Origin: Caulobacter sp. | GTDB taxonomy: Bacteria > Pseudomonadota > Alphaproteobacteria > Caulobacterales > Caulobacteraceae | Direction: 5' to 3' | Assembly (NCBI RefSeq): GCF_017744445.1 | Contig: NZ_JAGIBH010000005.1 | Coordinates: forward strand, 248,001-312,000 | Length of the DNA: 64,000 bases | In this document: positions 26,401 through 36,329 of the stretch, piece by piece | Layout: the number at the start of each line of letters is the position of its first letter | Numbering within the stretch: position 1 is the stretch's first letter | The notes under the pieces: generated by a model | What the model was told of the DNA's origin: nothing | The model's input: only the letters and a program-made list of their open reading frames with translations | The model's database searches: none | Position numbers and translations under genes: made by a program

Positions 26401-27096
26401 TTACCCCGCCCCTTCCCGCTCCAGCAGCGCCTTGGCGGCGGCCTTCTCGGCTTCCTGGCGGGACTTGCCCTTGGCGATCGCCGGGTCGACGCCGGCGACG
26501 GCGGCCTCCACGGTGAAGACCGGGGCATGGTCGGGGCCGGTGCGATCCAGGACGCGGTACGAGGGCAGCGGACGGCCCTTGCCTTGCGCCCACTCCTGCA
26601 GGGCGGTCTTGGGATCGCGCGGACGCCCCTCGCCGGCCCGGTCGAACTCGTCGCTCCACAGGTCGAGGAAGACCTTGCGGGCGGCGTCCAGGCCGCCGTC
26701 CTGATAGAGGGCGGCCATCAGGGCTTCGGTGGCGCCGGCCAGGATCGAGTCGGTCTCGCGACCGCCGATCTTGCTGGACGAGGCCGACAGGCGCAGGGCG
26801 CCGCCCAGCTCGGCCTTGCGGGCCACGCGGGCGCAGGTCTCGCGGCTGACAATGGCGTTCAGGCGCGGCGCCAGCTCGCCTTCCTTGGCCTTGGGGAATC
26901 GCTGGGCCAGGGCCTCGGCGGCCAGCAGCCCCAGGACGCGGTCGCCGATGAACTCCAGCACCTCGTTGTCGCGGACCTTCTTGGCCCCGTCCCCGACGCT
27001 GGCGTGGGTCAGGGCGCGTTCGAGCAGTTCGCGATCTTGGAATTGATGGCCGATCCGGCGCTCCAGGTCGCCGACGGCGGCGACCCGTCTATCCAT
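26401..27096 (-). CDS. rnc: Ribonuclease III
   Basis: Double-strand-specific endoribonuclease for rRNA and mRNA processing. It has 231 aa. The catalytic signature is [14 protein letters not shown] (about residues 43-56), with the second acidic cluster in [21 protein letters not shown] dsRNA-binding domain spans about residues 158-229 ([21 protein letters not shown] ... [16 protein letters not shown]). It starts 9 bp after the lepB stop, in one operon with lepB, acpS and pdxJ. Confidence 0.96.
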   Translation of the reverse strand: MDRRVAAVGDLERRIGHQFQDRELLERALTHASVGDGAKKVRDNEVLEFIGDRVLGLLAAEALAQRFPKAKEGELAPRLNAIVSRETCARVARKAELGGALRLSASSSKIGGRETDSILAGATEALMAALYQDGGLDAARKVFLDLWSDEFDRAGEGRPRDPKTALQEWAQGKGRPLPSYRVLDRTGPDHAPVFTVEAAVAGVDPAIAKGKSRQEAEKAAAKALLEREGAG

Positions 27097-27105
27097 GGTT
27101 GGCGA

Positions 27106-27951
27106 TCACTTCAGCACGTGGAAGAAACGGCTGGGACGGGCGTTCAGGAACCACGTCCACGGCTTGAACAGGCTGGCCTCGGCGTTCCACGACAGCAGGA
27201 TGATCTGGGCGCGGCCGACCAGGTTCTCGGCGGGCACGAAGCCGACGCCGACCTCGTCGCCGATATATTGGTCCAGCTCATAGTCCCACTTGCAGGCGGC
27301 TTCCTTGTACGGCGAGACGCCCGGATCGAAGCGGCTGTCGGCCGAGTTGTCGCGGTTGTCGCCCATGAAGAAGTAGCAGCCAGCCGGGACCGTATAGATG
27401 CCGGTGTTGTCGCCACGGCTGTCAGGGCCAAAGTCCTGGGTGTTGTAGACGCGGCCTTCCGGATTGGTCTCGGCGAAGCGCTGGACCTGCTGGGTGAAGC
27501 CGTAGCCGGTGTCGACCAGGGCCGGGGCCTGCTCCTTGCGCGGCAGGGCCTTGCCATTGATGTAGACCTGACCGCCCCGGATCTGGACCTTGTCGCCCGG
27601 CATGCCGATCAGGCGCTTGATGTAGTCGGTGCGGTTATCGCGCGGCAGCTTGAAGACGATGATGTCGCCGCGCTTGGGCGCATGACCCAGGATGCGGCCC
27701 TTGATGATCGGCGGGCTGAACGGGATCGAGTGCTTGCTCCAGCCGTAGCTGAACTTGGACACGATGATGTAGTCGCCCTGATAGAGGTTGGGCTCCATCG
27801 AGGCCGACGGGATCGTGAAGGGCTGGAACAGCAGGACCCGCAGCACCAGGGCGATGCCCAGGGCGTAGGCGACGGTCTTGATGATCTCGATGAACTCGGC
27901 GACGACGCCCTTGTCCTCGGGCGGCGTGATGTCGTCGGCGGCGTCGGTCAT
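27106..27951 (-). CDS. lepB: Signal peptidase I
   Basis: Membrane-bound serine protease that removes Sec and Tat signal peptides. It has 281 aa from ATG 27951 (MTDAADDITPPEDKG). One membrane segment lies at about residues 24-42. The nucleophile is Ser51 in PSASMEPNL, and the general-base lysine is in DYIKRLIGMPGD. The conserved GDNRDNSADSR follows. An upstream start is possible but reaches toward acpS without family-like sequence. It sits between acpS and rnc. Confidence 0.95.
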   Translation of the reverse strand: MTDAADDITPPEDKGVVAEFIEIIKTVAYALGIALVLRVLLFQPFTIPSASMEPNLYQGDYIIVSKFSYGWSKHSIPFSPPIIKGRILGHAPKRGDIIVFKLPRDNRTDYIKRLIGMPGDKVQIRGGQVYINGKALPRKEQAPALVDTGYGFTQQVQRFAETNPEGRVYNTQDFGPDSRGDNTGIYTVPAGCYFFMGDNRDNSADSRFDPGVSPYKEAACKWDYELDQYIGDEVGVGFVPAENLVGRAQIILLSWNAEASLFKPWTWFLNARPSRFFHVLK

Positions 27952-28056
27952 GCGGGCGCTGAGCTCTTCGGAGATGGTTCGAACCGGTTTGGCTTTGCTA
28001 GACGGGCTGAGCCCGCCGGGCAAGTGCGGCGCGTTAGCTTGGCTTTGAGGCGGTGT

Positions 28057-28467
28057 TTAGGCGCCCTGCCCCTTCGGCAGCGCTTCGATGATCACGAAGG
28101 CCTGGGCATAGGGGTGATCGTCGGTCAGGGACAGGTGGATCACCGCTTCCATGCCGTCCGGCGTCAGCTCCTTCAGCCGCTCCAGCGCCCCGCCCGTCAG
28201 AGCCATGGTCGGCTTGCCCGAGGGCAGGTTGACGACGCCCATGCCGGCCAGGTGCACGCCGCGCTTCAAGCCTGTGCCCAAGGCCTTGGAGCAGGCCTCC
28301 TTGGCGGCGAACCGCTTGGCGTAGCTGGACGCGCGGTCGGGCTTGCGCTCGGACCGCTTGCGCTCGATCTCGGTGAAGACCTTGTTGGTGAAGCGGTCGC
28401 CGAAACGCTCGAGGGACTTCTCGATCCGGCGGATGTCGCACAGGTCCGAGCCGATCCCGATGATCAC
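28057..28467 (-). CDS. acpS: Holo-[acyl-carrier-protein] synthase
   Basis: Attaches 4'-phosphopantetheine from CoA to acyl carrier protein. It has 136 aa. The Mg/CoA motifs are [14 protein letters not shown] (3-16) and [18 protein letters not shown] (48-65). The start is GTG 28467, whose GTGA overlaps the pdxJ stop by 4 bp, so translation is likely coupled. Confidence 0.95.
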   Translation of the reverse strand: MIIGIGSDLCDIRRIEKSLERFGDRFTNKVFTEIERKRSERKPDRASSYAKRFAAKEACSKALGTGLKRGVHLAGMGVVNLPSGKPTMALTGGALERLKELTPDGMEAVIHLSLTDDHPYAQAFVIIEALPKGQGA

Positions 28468-29219
28468 GCCGCTTGCTCCAGGCGCGCCGCGTCCATCAAG
28501 GCGCGCATCCGTTGAATCGCTTGCGGCAGACCGACGAAGATCGCCTCGCCGATCAGGAAGTGGCCGATGTTCAGCTCGGCGATTTGCGGGATGGCCGCGA
28601 TGGGCTTCACCGTCGCGTAGTCGATACCGTGGCCGGCGTGGACCTCCAGGCCCAGCTGAGCGGCCAAGGCAGCGCCGGCCTTGAGGCGCTCCAGGATAGC
28701 CTCAGCGCGCTCGACATGACCTTCACGGGCCGCGTCGCAATAGGCGCCGGTGTGCAGCTCGACGACCTGGGCGCCGGCGGCGGCCGAGGCGCGGATCTGG
28801 TCGGGGTCGGCCTCGATGAACAGCGAGACGCGGGCGCCGACGGTGCGCAGGCGGCTTGTGGCGTCAGTGATGCGGTTCTGGCCCTTGACCACGTCAAGGC
28901 CGCCTTCGGTGGTGACCTCCTCGCGGCGCTCGGGGACCAGGCAGGCGGCGTGCGGCTTGGCGCCCAGGGCGATGCCGATCATCTCGTCGGTGACCGCCAT
29001 CTCGAAGTTCAGCGGCTTGCCGCGCTTGTGGCACAGGTCTGTCAGGACGGCGATGTCGGCGTCGCTGATATGGCGGCGATCCTCGCGAAGGTGCGCCGTG
29101 ATGCCGTCGGCCCCGGCGGCCAGGGCCAGCTCGGCGGCCCGGACCGGCTCGGGATAGGAGGAACCGCGCGCGTTCCGGATCGTCGCCACGTGGTCGATGT
29201 TGACGCCCAGACGCAGCAT
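28464..29219 (-). CDS. pdxJ: Pyridoxine 5'-phosphate synthase
   Basis: Final ring-closing step of the DXP-dependent vitamin B6 pathway. It has 251 aa and a TIM barrel. N-terminal [17 protein letters not shown] with the catalytic His is followed by [14 protein letters not shown] and [36 protein letters not shown] at the C terminus. It starts 3 bp after the pyrE stop and overlaps acpS. Confidence 0.96.
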   Translation of the reverse strand: MLRLGVNIDHVATIRNARGSSYPEPVRAAELALAAGADGITAHLREDRRHISDADIAVLTDLCHKRGKPLNFEMAVTDEMIGIALGAKPHAACLVPERREEVTTEGGLDVVKGQNRITDATSRLRTVGARVSLFIEADPDQIRASAAAGAQVVELHTGAYCDAAREGHVERAEAILERLKAGAALAAQLGLEVHAGHGIDYATVKPIAAIPQIAELNIGHFLIGEAIFVGLPQAIQRMRALMDAARLEQAA

Positions 29220-29222
29220 GGC

Positions 29223-29807
29223 TCAGCCCTTCAGACGGCGGGAGCCGGGATCCTCGATCGGGATCGCGGCCAGTTCAGGCGGCAGGGCGTCGGCCGGATA
29301 GGCCGGCACTTCCAGACTGCACAGCGAGATCAGCGGCACGCCGACATCGACCTTGCCGCCCGAGCGGTCAACGATGCAGGCCGCCGCGACGACGTCGCCG
29401 CCAGCGTCCACGATCGCCTGGATGCACTCACGCGACGACAGGCCGGTGGTGACGATGTCCTCGACCATCACGACCTTCTGCCCGGGCTCAAGGTGGAAGC
29501 CACGACGGAACTTGAAGCCGCCGCCCTCGCGCTCGACATAGATCGACGGCACGTTCAGGTGACGGGCGGTCTCGTAGCCGGGGATGATGCCGCCGACGGC
29601 CGGCGAGACGGCGACGTCCACCTGCCCCACCGTGGCGATGATCTTTTCCGCCAGCGCCTTGCACAGGCGCTCGCACCGCTCGGGGCGCATGAACACCAGG
29701 TTCTTCTGCAGGAACACCGGGCTGTGCAGGCCGGAAGACAGCACGAAGTGGCCTTCACGGAGAGCGCCGGCGGCGCGGAATTCGTCGAGGACGTCGTCGT
29801 TGGTCAT
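29223..29807 (-). CDS. pyrE: Orotate phosphoribosyltransferase
   Basis: Pyrimidine synthesis: orotate plus PRPP gives OMP. It has 194 aa. The PRPP-binding motif is [17 protein letters not shown] (about residues 110-126), and [15 protein letters not shown] supplies the flexible-loop region. It is probably the first gene of the pyrE-pdxJ-acpS-lepB-rnc transcript. An 81-bp region that includes a GAGTC (GANTC) site at 29834-29838 separates it from the divergent Nudix gene. Confidence 0.95.
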   Translation of the reverse strand: MTNDDVLDEFRAAGALREGHFVLSSGLHSPVFLQKNLVFMRPERCERLCKALAEKIIATVGQVDVAVSPAVGGIIPGYETARHLNVPSIYVEREGGGFKFRRGFHLEPGQKVVMVEDIVTTGLSSRECIQAIVDAGGDVVAAACIVDRSGGKVDVGVPLISLCSLEVPAYPADALPPELAAIPIEDPGSRRLKG

Positions 29808-29888
29808 GAGCCGTGGATATAGAGCAGATGGGCGAGTCTACAAACGCCGGCTTGCGCCATAAGGGCTTTTCGGGCTCTACCGCGCCTC

Positions 29889-30296
29889 ATGACCGAAGAG
29901 ATTCAACGTCCTCGCGTCGGCTGCGGCGCGGCTGTCCTCGACGACCAGGGCCGGCTGTTGCTGGTCAAGCGGGTCAAGAACCCCGAGGCCGACCATTGGG
30001 GCGTGCCCGGCGGCAAGCTGGACTGGGGCGAGGCCGCCAAGACCTGCGCCGAACGCGAGACCGAGGAAGAGCTCGGCATCCGCGTCACCGCCAGTCGCGT
30101 GCTGGCCGTCACCGACATGGTCGCCGACGACTATCACTGGGTGGCCATCACCTATGCCGTCGAGAGCTTCGAAGGCGAGCCGGTGATCCAGGAAGTCCAC
30201 GCCATCCACGAATGGGGCTGGTTTCCCCTGGACGCCCTGCCCTCTCCGATGACCCTCGGCGCGCTCGACGCCGTGGCGGCGCTGAAGACCGCCTAG
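29889..30296 (+). CDS. Nudix hydrolase
   Basis: 135 aa. The Nudix box is complete: GKLDWGEAAKTCAERETEEELGI (about residues 41-63), binding Mg and hydrolysing a nucleoside-diphosphate-linked compound. The surrounding GCGAAVLDDQGRLLLVKRVKNPEADHWGVPGG resembles ADP-ribose and NADH pyrophosphatases or mutator-type MutT proteins; the substrate is not determined. It converges with the alpha/beta hydrolase gene, with a 4-bp overlap. Confidence 0.88.
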   Translation: MTEEIQRPRVGCGAAVLDDQGRLLLVKRVKNPEADHWGVPGGKLDWGEAAKTCAERETEEELGIRVTASRVLAVTDMVADDYHWVAITYAVESFEGEPVIQEVHAIHEWGWFPLDALPSPMTLGALDAVAALKTA

Positions 30297-31333
30297 GCCG
30301 GGTCCCCGGCAATGCGATAGGCCCGCAGCTGCTGGATGTAGGCCCGATTGCCGATCTTTTCGGGATCCATGCCCTCGAGCACGGACGCGATGTCGACGGC
30401 CATGGCGGGGCTGCGGATATAGTAGCTGTGACCGACCAGCATGTCCGCGTCCCGCGCCACGTTCCGACAGTCGACCAGCACCACCTTCTTGGGCAGCAGG
30501 TCGACCAGCCGCGGCCCGTCGGAGCCCAGCCGGTCGGGATTGCCCTTGGTCTTGTCGGAAGTGATCAGCGCCAGGTCCGACGGATTGAAATAGACCGTCA
30601 CCTGCCGGCCGATCCTGGGCAGCGACTTCAGCTTGCTATCCAGCTCGAAGGTGTCGTCGTCCTCGTCCGGCGCCGCCAGCAGGATCTGGTCGAACAGCCT
30701 GACCAGGCCGTCGGGCTCCTTGGCCAGGATCGCCTGGACGCCTTGGCGCAGCAGATAGTTGCCCATGCTGTGCGCCAGAAGATGGATACGCCGCTGGCAA
30801 CGCTGCGCCACGGGCAGTTGCGCCAGGAAGTCCCGCAGCTTGAGATAGGCGCGCGCCAGGGCCGGCCCGGACGCCCGGGCGTCCTCCCGGTCGCTGTAGT
30901 ACGACATGTACGGAACGGCCGTGCCGTCGGACGGCCAGCTGAAGACCACGACATTGACCGGCTTGCTCACCCCGTTCGGATCACGGATCCGGACCTCCCG
31001 CGCCAGCCGCAGGCCCGCCTCGATCGCGCCATTGAAGGTGACGTTAAAGCCGTGGATGAAGACCAGCGTGTCCAGCTGATCGATACACATGCCCTTGCGC
31101 AGTTCCTCCAGCAGCCGCGCGCCGCCCTTCGTGGGATCGAACTCCGGCCCCGCGGCGTCCTCGTAAACCGTCACCTCCGCGCCTTGCAGGGTCTCCACGC
31201 CCGGCGAGAAATCGACATGGCCGTATCGTAGGGCCGCCACGCCGTCGGCGTTGAAGCGCGGCCCGAACACCAGCTTGGTGTTCTCCGGTTGATGATTGCG
31301 ATTGGTCGCGAAGTAGACGCGTACATTCGTCAT
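30293..31333 (-). CDS. Alpha/beta hydrolase, DUF900 type
   Basis: 346 aa from ATG 31333 (MTNVRVYFATNRN). The N-terminal VYFATNR signature and GHVDFSP-like segment are typical of DUF900 proteins. The oxyanion segment is LVFIHGFNVTFNGAI, and the nucleophile elbow is LLAHSMGNYLLRQ. LLAAPDEDDDTF and the late VDCRNVARDADMLVGHSYY supply the acid and histidine. No signal peptide is present, so a cytoplasmic esterase or lipase-like role is likely; the substrate is unknown. Confidence 0.85.
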   Translation of the reverse strand: MTNVRVYFATNRNHQPENTKLVFGPRFNADGVAALRYGHVDFSPGVETLQGAEVTVYEDAAGPEFDPTKGGARLLEELRKGMCIDQLDTLVFIHGFNVTFNGAIEAGLRLAREVRIRDPNGVSKPVNVVVFSWPSDGTAVPYMSYYSDREDARASGPALARAYLKLRDFLAQLPVAQRCQRRIHLLAHSMGNYLLRQGVQAILAKEPDGLVRLFDQILLAAPDEDDDTFELDSKLKSLPRIGRQVTVYFNPSDLALITSDKTKGNPDRLGSDGPRLVDLLPKKVVLVDCRNVARDADMLVGHSYYIRSPAMAVDIASVLEGMDPEKIGNRAYIQQLRAYRIAGDPA

Positions 31334-31409
31334 GGTCGCCCTCCCCCTGGCTTGCAACAGAGGAAGATTGCGCCTTTAACGAGAATTCATCAACCGTGCA
31401 GCTTCGGGC

Positions 31410-33623
31410 TTACCCGCGCGTCCGGTCCACTGTCTCGACCGACGGACAAGCGCGCAGCGCGGCCTGGATGTTGGTCAGGTGCTTGGCGTCGCGGACCTCG
31501 ACGTCGATGTCGGTGTCGAAGAAGTCGCTCTGCCGGTGGTGCATGCGCAGGTTGACGATGTTGCCGCCGGCCTCGCCGATGATCGTGCAGACCAGGCCCA
31601 GCACGCCCGGGGCGTTTTGGATGGTGGCGTGCAAACGGGTCAGCGAGATGGTCGAGCGCTCGGCCTCAGGCGTCCAGTTCAGGTCGCGCCAGAGTTCCTC
31701 GCGGTCCTCGTACTCGGCCAGGCGCGGACAGTCGATCGTGTGGACGTCCAGGCCCTCGCCGTCCTCGCGCAGGATGCCGACGATGCGGTCGCCCGGCACC
31801 GGGCTGCAGCAATGGGCGAAGTGAAGCGAAACGCCCGGCGTCAGGCCCCCGCCGCGGACGTACAGCGTGGCGTTCTGACCGCCTTCGATCTTGCGGCGCG
31901 CCGTGGCGGCCTCGCGATCGCTATCCTTCATGCCCGGATAGGCCGTCTCCAGCACCTGGCTGGGCGAGACCCGGCCACGGCCGACGGCGTCGAACAGCGC
32001 CTCGTCGCTCTCCAGGGCGAAGCGCTCCAGGATCGGCCGCAGCGACACGTCCTTCAGCTTCTTGCCAGCCCGTTCGAAGACCTGTTCCAGCGAGGCGCGG
32101 CCCAGGCGCAGGAACTCTTCCTTCTCGGTCTGGCGGATGTGGCGGCGGATGGCCGAGCGCGCCCGGCCCGTGACCGTCAGCGAGCGCCAGTCCGGCGGCA
32201 CCACGGGCTTGGAGCCGCGCACCACCTCGACCACGTCGCCATTCACCAGCGGCGTGCGCAGCGGCTTCAGCTCGCCATTGATCTTCACGCCGATGCAGGT
32301 GTCGCCGACACTGGTGTGGACGGCGTAGGCGAAGTCCAGCGGCATCGCGCCCCGCGGCAGGCTGACCAGCTTGCCCTTGGGGGTGAAGACGAACACCTGG
32401 TCGAGGAACATCTCGAGCTTGGCGTGCTCGACCAACTCTTCGCTGTCGCCACCATGCTCCAGCACCTGGACCAGCTGGCGCAGGTTGGCCAGCGGATCGC
32501 GGCCGCCGGCGGCTTCCATGCCTTCCAAGTCCAGACCGTACGAGGCGTCCTTGTAGCGGAAGTGGGCGGCGACGCCCTCTTCGTTGACGCGGTCCATGCT
32601 CTCGGTGCGGATCTGCATCTCGATGCGCATGCCGCGCGGCCCCACGACCGTGGTGTGCAGCGAGCGGTAGTTGTTCCGCTTCGGCGTCGAGATGTAGTCC
32701 TTGAAGCGGTCGGGCACGCTGGACCAGGCCCGGTGCACGACGCCCAGGGCGCGGTAGCAGTCTTCCTCGCTGTCGACGATCACGCGGAACGCATAGATGT
32801 CGGCCATCTGCGAGAAGCCGATCGATTTGCGCTGCAGCTTGCGCCAGATCGAATAAGGCGACTTCTCGCGGCCAAAGACGCGAGCCGGCAGGTTGGCCGA
32901 CTCCAGGCGCGCGCCGATCTCCTGGCTGACCAGGGCCACCGCCCCGCCCTGCTCTTCGCGCAGGGTGTCCAGGCGGCGGATGATCGCGTCGCGGGCGACC
33001 GGGTTGGTGTGCTGGAAGGACAGCTCCTCCAGCTCCACACAGATCTTGTGGCAGCCGATGTTGCGGGCCAGCGGCGCGTAGATGTCGCGGGTCTCGCGGG
33101 CGATCCGCTCGCGCTTCGCCTGGTTCTTGATGAAGTGCAGGGTCCGCATGTTGTGCAGACGGTCGGCCAGCTTGACCAGCAGGACGCGGACGTCCTTGGA
33201 GATGGCCAGGATGAATTTGCGCAGGTTCTCGGCCTGGCGCATGTGCTCGGCCTGCAGCTCGAGCTTGGAAAGCTTGGTGACGCCCTCGACCAGTTCGCCG
33301 ATCTCGTCGCCGAACAGCTTGGCGATCTCTTCCTTGGTGACCGGGGTGTCCTCGATCACGTCGTGCAGCAGCGCCGTGACGATGGTCGCGGTGTCGAGAC
33401 GATACTCGGTGAGGATGCCCGCCACTTCGATCGGGTGGGCGTAGTACGGGTCGCCGCTGGCCCGGGTCTGCGAGCCGTGCATGCGCATGGCATAGACATA
33501 GGCGCGGTTCAGCAGCGCCTCGTCGGCGGTCGGGTCGTAGGCGTGGACCCGCTCGATCAGTTCGTACTGGCGAAGGAATTTGGGGCGAGGCTTGGGAACC
33601 TCGGTCGTCGTGGCGGGCGCCAC
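31410..33623 (-). CDS. spoT: Bifunctional (p)ppGpp synthetase/hydrolase (Rsh)
   Basis: Makes and degrades the starvation alarmone ppGpp. It has 737 aa. The HD hydrolase domain has H62 in YYAHPIEVAG and HDVIEDT (His87-Asp88). The synthetase domain has KSIGFSQMADIYAFRVIV and YRSLHTTVVGPRGMRIEMQIRT. TGS (about 400-465), a zinc-finger-like segment with HFAHCCSPVPGD, and a C-terminal ACT domain follow. Both catalytic halves look intact. The start is GTG 33623 with no good ribosome site. rpoZ lies upstream on the same strand, as in many proteobacteria. Confidence 0.95.
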   Translation of the reverse strand: MAPATTTEVPKPRPKFLRQYELIERVHAYDPTADEALLNRAYVYAMRMHGSQTRASGDPYYAHPIEVAGILTEYRLDTATIVTALLHDVIEDTPVTKEEIAKLFGDEIGELVEGVTKLSKLELQAEHMRQAENLRKFILAISKDVRVLLVKLADRLHNMRTLHFIKNQAKRERIARETRDIYAPLARNIGCHKICVELEELSFQHTNPVARDAIIRRLDTLREEQGGAVALVSQEIGARLESANLPARVFGREKSPYSIWRKLQRKSIGFSQMADIYAFRVIVDSEEDCYRALGVVHRAWSSVPDRFKDYISTPKRNNYRSLHTTVVGPRGMRIEMQIRTESMDRVNEEGVAAHFRYKDASYGLDLEGMEAAGGRDPLANLRQLVQVLEHGGDSEELVEHAKLEMFLDQVFVFTPKGKLVSLPRGAMPLDFAYAVHTSVGDTCIGVKINGELKPLRTPLVNGDVVEVVRGSKPVVPPDWRSLTVTGRARSAIRRHIRQTEKEEFLRLGRASLEQVFERAGKKLKDVSLRPILERFALESDEALFDAVGRGRVSPSQVLETAYPGMKDSDREAATARRKIEGGQNATLYVRGGGLTPGVSLHFAHCCSPVPGDRIVGILREDGEGLDVHTIDCPRLAEYEDREELWRDLNWTPEAERSTISLTRLHATIQNAPGVLGLVCTIIGEAGGNIVNLRMHHRQSDFFDTDIDVEVRDAKHLTNIQAALRACPSVETVDRTRG

Positions 33624-33718
33624 AGACGACGACGCGCCCGATTCGGCATCGGGCGCGCGTTGGGGTGAAGCGGTCGGTTCGACCGCTTCCAGGGTCAGAG
33701 GGTCTGCGCCTTCGGGGC

Positions 33719-34078
33719 TCAGTACCGCTCCTCCTGGCCGCCGTCGCGGTCGCTCTGCAGAGCGCGGACCAGTTCCAGTTCGCTCATCTGCATGTGGCTC
33801 GGATCGGCCAGCAGGGCCAGGGTCTCGGCCTCTTCCTCGGCCTCGGTGTGCTCATCGACGCGTTGCAGCGTGCTGATGAGGTGTTCCTTCAGGGCCTCGT
33901 GGTCGATCACGTCGTCGGCGATCTCGCGCAGGGCGACGACCGGGTTCTTGTCGTTGTCGCGGTCGACCATCAGGGCCGCGCCTGCCGAGATGCCGCGGGC
34001 GCGGTGCGCCGACAGCAGGACGAGCGAGAAGCGGTTCGGAACTTTTTCGACGCAATCTTCGACGGTGACGCGGGCCAT
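33719..34078 (-). CDS. rpoZ: RNA polymerase omega subunit
   Basis: 119 aa. [30 protein letters not shown] (1-30) is the conserved omega core that latches the beta' subunit. The tail (about 60-119) is acidic ([23 protein letters not shown]). GAGG lies just before the ATG. It sits upstream of spoT by 95 bp; in Escherichia coli omega also forms part of a ppGpp-binding site. Confidence 0.95.
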   Translation of the reverse strand: MARVTVEDCVEKVPNRFSLVLLSAHRARGISAGAALMVDRDNDKNPVVALREIADDVIDHEALKEHLISTLQRVDEHTEAEEEAETLALLADPSHMQMSELELVRALQSDRDGGQEERY

Positions 34079-34159
34079 GAGTTCCTCGGGCTGCGGTTAG
34101 CTATCGCAAAATAGGCTTCCGTGCGGCGACACGCAACGCCGCGCACGATGTTCTAGCTT

Positions 34160-34190
34160 TCGCGAGGGGGCGCTTATGCCCCCTTCGCGA
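34160..34190 (-). terminator. Hairpin after the M13 peptidase gene
   Basis: TCGCGA-GGGGGC / GCCCCC-T-TCGCGA forms a 12-bp stem with one bulged base and a 6-nt loop, starting 8 bp after the peptidase stop. No T-run follows, so rho-independent termination is uncertain. Confidence 0.5.
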
Positions 34191-34198
34191 GTCAATGT

Positions 34199-36244
34199 CT
34201 ACCAGACTTTCACACGCTTCTCCGGCGGCAGGTACATGGAATCCCCCGGCTTCACGCCGAAAGCCGCATACCAGTCGTCCAGATTGCGCACCGTGAAGGC
34301 GCGATACTGGTCCGGCGCGTGGCCGTCGGTGATGATCTGCTGGCGCAGGGCCGCCGGACGGGCATAGCCCAGCCAGCTTTGGGCGTAGGCCAGGAAGAAC
34401 CGCTGGTCGCCCGTCAGGCCGTCGATCACCGGCGCGGGCTTGCCCCCCAGCGAGGCGTGATAGGCGTCCAGCGCCGCGCCCAGGCCGGCGACGTCGGCAA
34501 TGTTCTCGCTGAGCGTCAGCTTGCCGTTCACGGCCAGATCGGGGAACGGCTTGTAGGTGTCGAACTGGTCGGCCAGCGCCGCCCCGGCCTTCTGGAAGTG
34601 GTCGAGGTCGCTGGGCGTCCACCAGTTGCGCAGCCGGCCCTGGCTGTCGAACTGGGCGCCCTGGTCGTCGAAGCTGTGGCTGATCTCGTGACCGATCGTG
34701 GCGCCGGTCGCGCCGTAGTTGGCGGCCGGGTCGTTATTCAGGTCGAAGTTCGGCGGGGCCAGGATGGCGGCCGGGAAGTTCAGGCCGTTCAGCATCGGCA
34801 GGTTCACGGCGTTGACGGTCTGCGGGGTCATCACCCACTCACCACGATCGACGGGCTTGCCCAGCTTGGCCAGCGCCGTGGCGTAGTCGAATTCCTCCGA
34901 GCGCTTGATGTTGCCGAAAGCGTCGCCGCGCACGACTGCATAGCCGGCATAGTCACGCCACGCATCCGGATAGCCGACGCCGACCTTCAGCACCGCCACC
35001 TTCTTGCGGGCCTCGCCCTTGGTGGCCGGATCCATCCAGTCCAGACCGTCGATGCGTTTTTCGAAGGCGACCTTCATGTTGTCGACCATGGCGGTCACGG
35101 CCGCCTTGGACTCCGCCGAGAAGTACTTGTCGGCATAGAGCTTGCCGACCGCCTCGCCGAGGGTGGCGTTGGTCGAACCCACCGCCCGCTTCCAGCGCGG
35201 CGACAGCTGCGGCGTACCTTGCAGCCCCTGGCCGTAGAAGGCGAAGCGCTCGTCGACGAACGCCTTGGGCAGCACGTTGCTGTAGTGGTCCAGCAGGTGG
35301 AAGGTCAGGTAGTCCTTCCAGGTGTCCAGCGACACGCCCGACACTGCCTTGCCCAGACCTGTCACCAGGGTCGGATGCCAGACGATGAAGCGCGGCTGGC
35401 CCGACAGCTTGGCGGCGGCGAAGAAGGCGCTCCAGTCCAGGCCCGGCGCATTCTTGGCGAAATCGGCGGGGGTCCAGCTGTTGTTGGCCTTTTGCACGTC
35501 GGCGCTGTCGGCGCGGCTGCCCGAGGCCTGGGCCAGCTGGGTTTCCAGGGCCATGATCGCCTTGGCCTTGCCCGCCGGATCGGCGACGCCGCCCAGGGTC
35601 AGGATCTTCTCGACGTGGGCGACGTACTTGGTGCGCGCCTCGACCATCGAGGCCTTGTCCGACAGGTAGTATTCGCGGTCGGGCATGCCCAGGCCGCCCT
35701 GCAGCAGGAACGGCGCGTACTTGCTGGTGTCGTCGAACGCCGGCGAGACCCACAGGCCCAGCACGTTGTCGGTATAGAAGTCGGTGGAGTTCAGGGCGTC
35801 GACGTCCGCGCGGATGTTGCCGCCCAAGACGGTCGCCAGCTGCTTCTTGTCCTTGATGGCGGCGATGCGAGCCAGGTCAGCCTTCAGCGGCGCAAGGCCC
35901 TTAGCCTCGATGCCGGCCTCGTCCATGTAGCTGGCGTAGTAGTCACCGACCTTCTTGCCGTCGCCGCTGCCGCCCTTGGCAGCGTCCTGGATCAGGTCGA
36001 CCGTGCGCTTGCTGGCCTCCTCGACCATCACCGCCGTCTTGCCATAGCGGCTGCGATCGGCGGGGATCGGGTGGGCCTTGATCCACTCGTTGTTGGCGTA
36101 GGTCCAGAAGTCGTCGCCCAGCTTGATCGACTTGTCGATCGAGGTCAGGTCGACGCCGCTTTGAGCTTGGGCAAAAGCCGAAGGCGCGGCGGTCAGCAGC
36201 GCGCAGGCGGCGGCGCAGGCGAGCAGCGAGCGGGTCAGGGTCAT
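34199..36244 (-). CDS. M13-family zinc metallopeptidase, exported
   Basis: Neprilysin-like endopeptidase of 681 aa from ATG 36244. The signal peptide (1-26) ends PSAFAQA. The long helical N-terminal domain is followed by the catalytic domain with the zinc motif HEISH in GATIGHEISHSFDDQGAQFD (about residue 516) and the third ligand in ENIADVAGL. NAVNLPMLNGLNFPAAIL is the family substrate-strand motif. It is probably periplasmic or extracellular. The open frame extends further upstream, but the signal peptide fixes this start. Confidence 0.94.
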   Translation of the reverse strand: MTLTRSLLACAAACALLTAAPSAFAQAQSGVDLTSIDKSIKLGDDFWTYANNEWIKAHPIPADRSRYGKTAVMVEEASKRTVDLIQDAAKGGSGDGKKVGDYYASYMDEAGIEAKGLAPLKADLARIAAIKDKKQLATVLGGNIRADVDALNSTDFYTDNVLGLWVSPAFDDTSKYAPFLLQGGLGMPDREYYLSDKASMVEARTKYVAHVEKILTLGGVADPAGKAKAIMALETQLAQASGSRADSADVQKANNSWTPADFAKNAPGLDWSAFFAAAKLSGQPRFIVWHPTLVTGLGKAVSGVSLDTWKDYLTFHLLDHYSNVLPKAFVDERFAFYGQGLQGTPQLSPRWKRAVGSTNATLGEAVGKLYADKYFSAESKAAVTAMVDNMKVAFEKRIDGLDWMDPATKGEARKKVAVLKVGVGYPDAWRDYAGYAVVRGDAFGNIKRSEEFDYATALAKLGKPVDRGEWVMTPQTVNAVNLPMLNGLNFPAAILAPPNFDLNNDPAANYGATGATIGHEISHSFDDQGAQFDSQGRLRNWWTPSDLDHFQKAGAALADQFDTYKPFPDLAVNGKLTLSENIADVAGLGAALDAYHASLGGKPAPVIDGLTGDQRFFLAYAQSWLGYARPAALRQQIITDGHAPDQYRAFTVRNLDDWYAAFGVKPGDSMYLPPEKRVKVW

Positions 36245-36329
36245 GGCTGAGCTAAGTCCAGATGAGCGTGCGGGACGCTTGGCGTGGAAATTTGGCCGGA
36301 CTATGGGCGCCGCTTGAGCCGATCGGGGA

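Noticed and set aside
26350..28515. 721-codon open frame on the plus strand
   Set aside because: It runs antisense to rnc, lepB and acpS, all with clear motifs.
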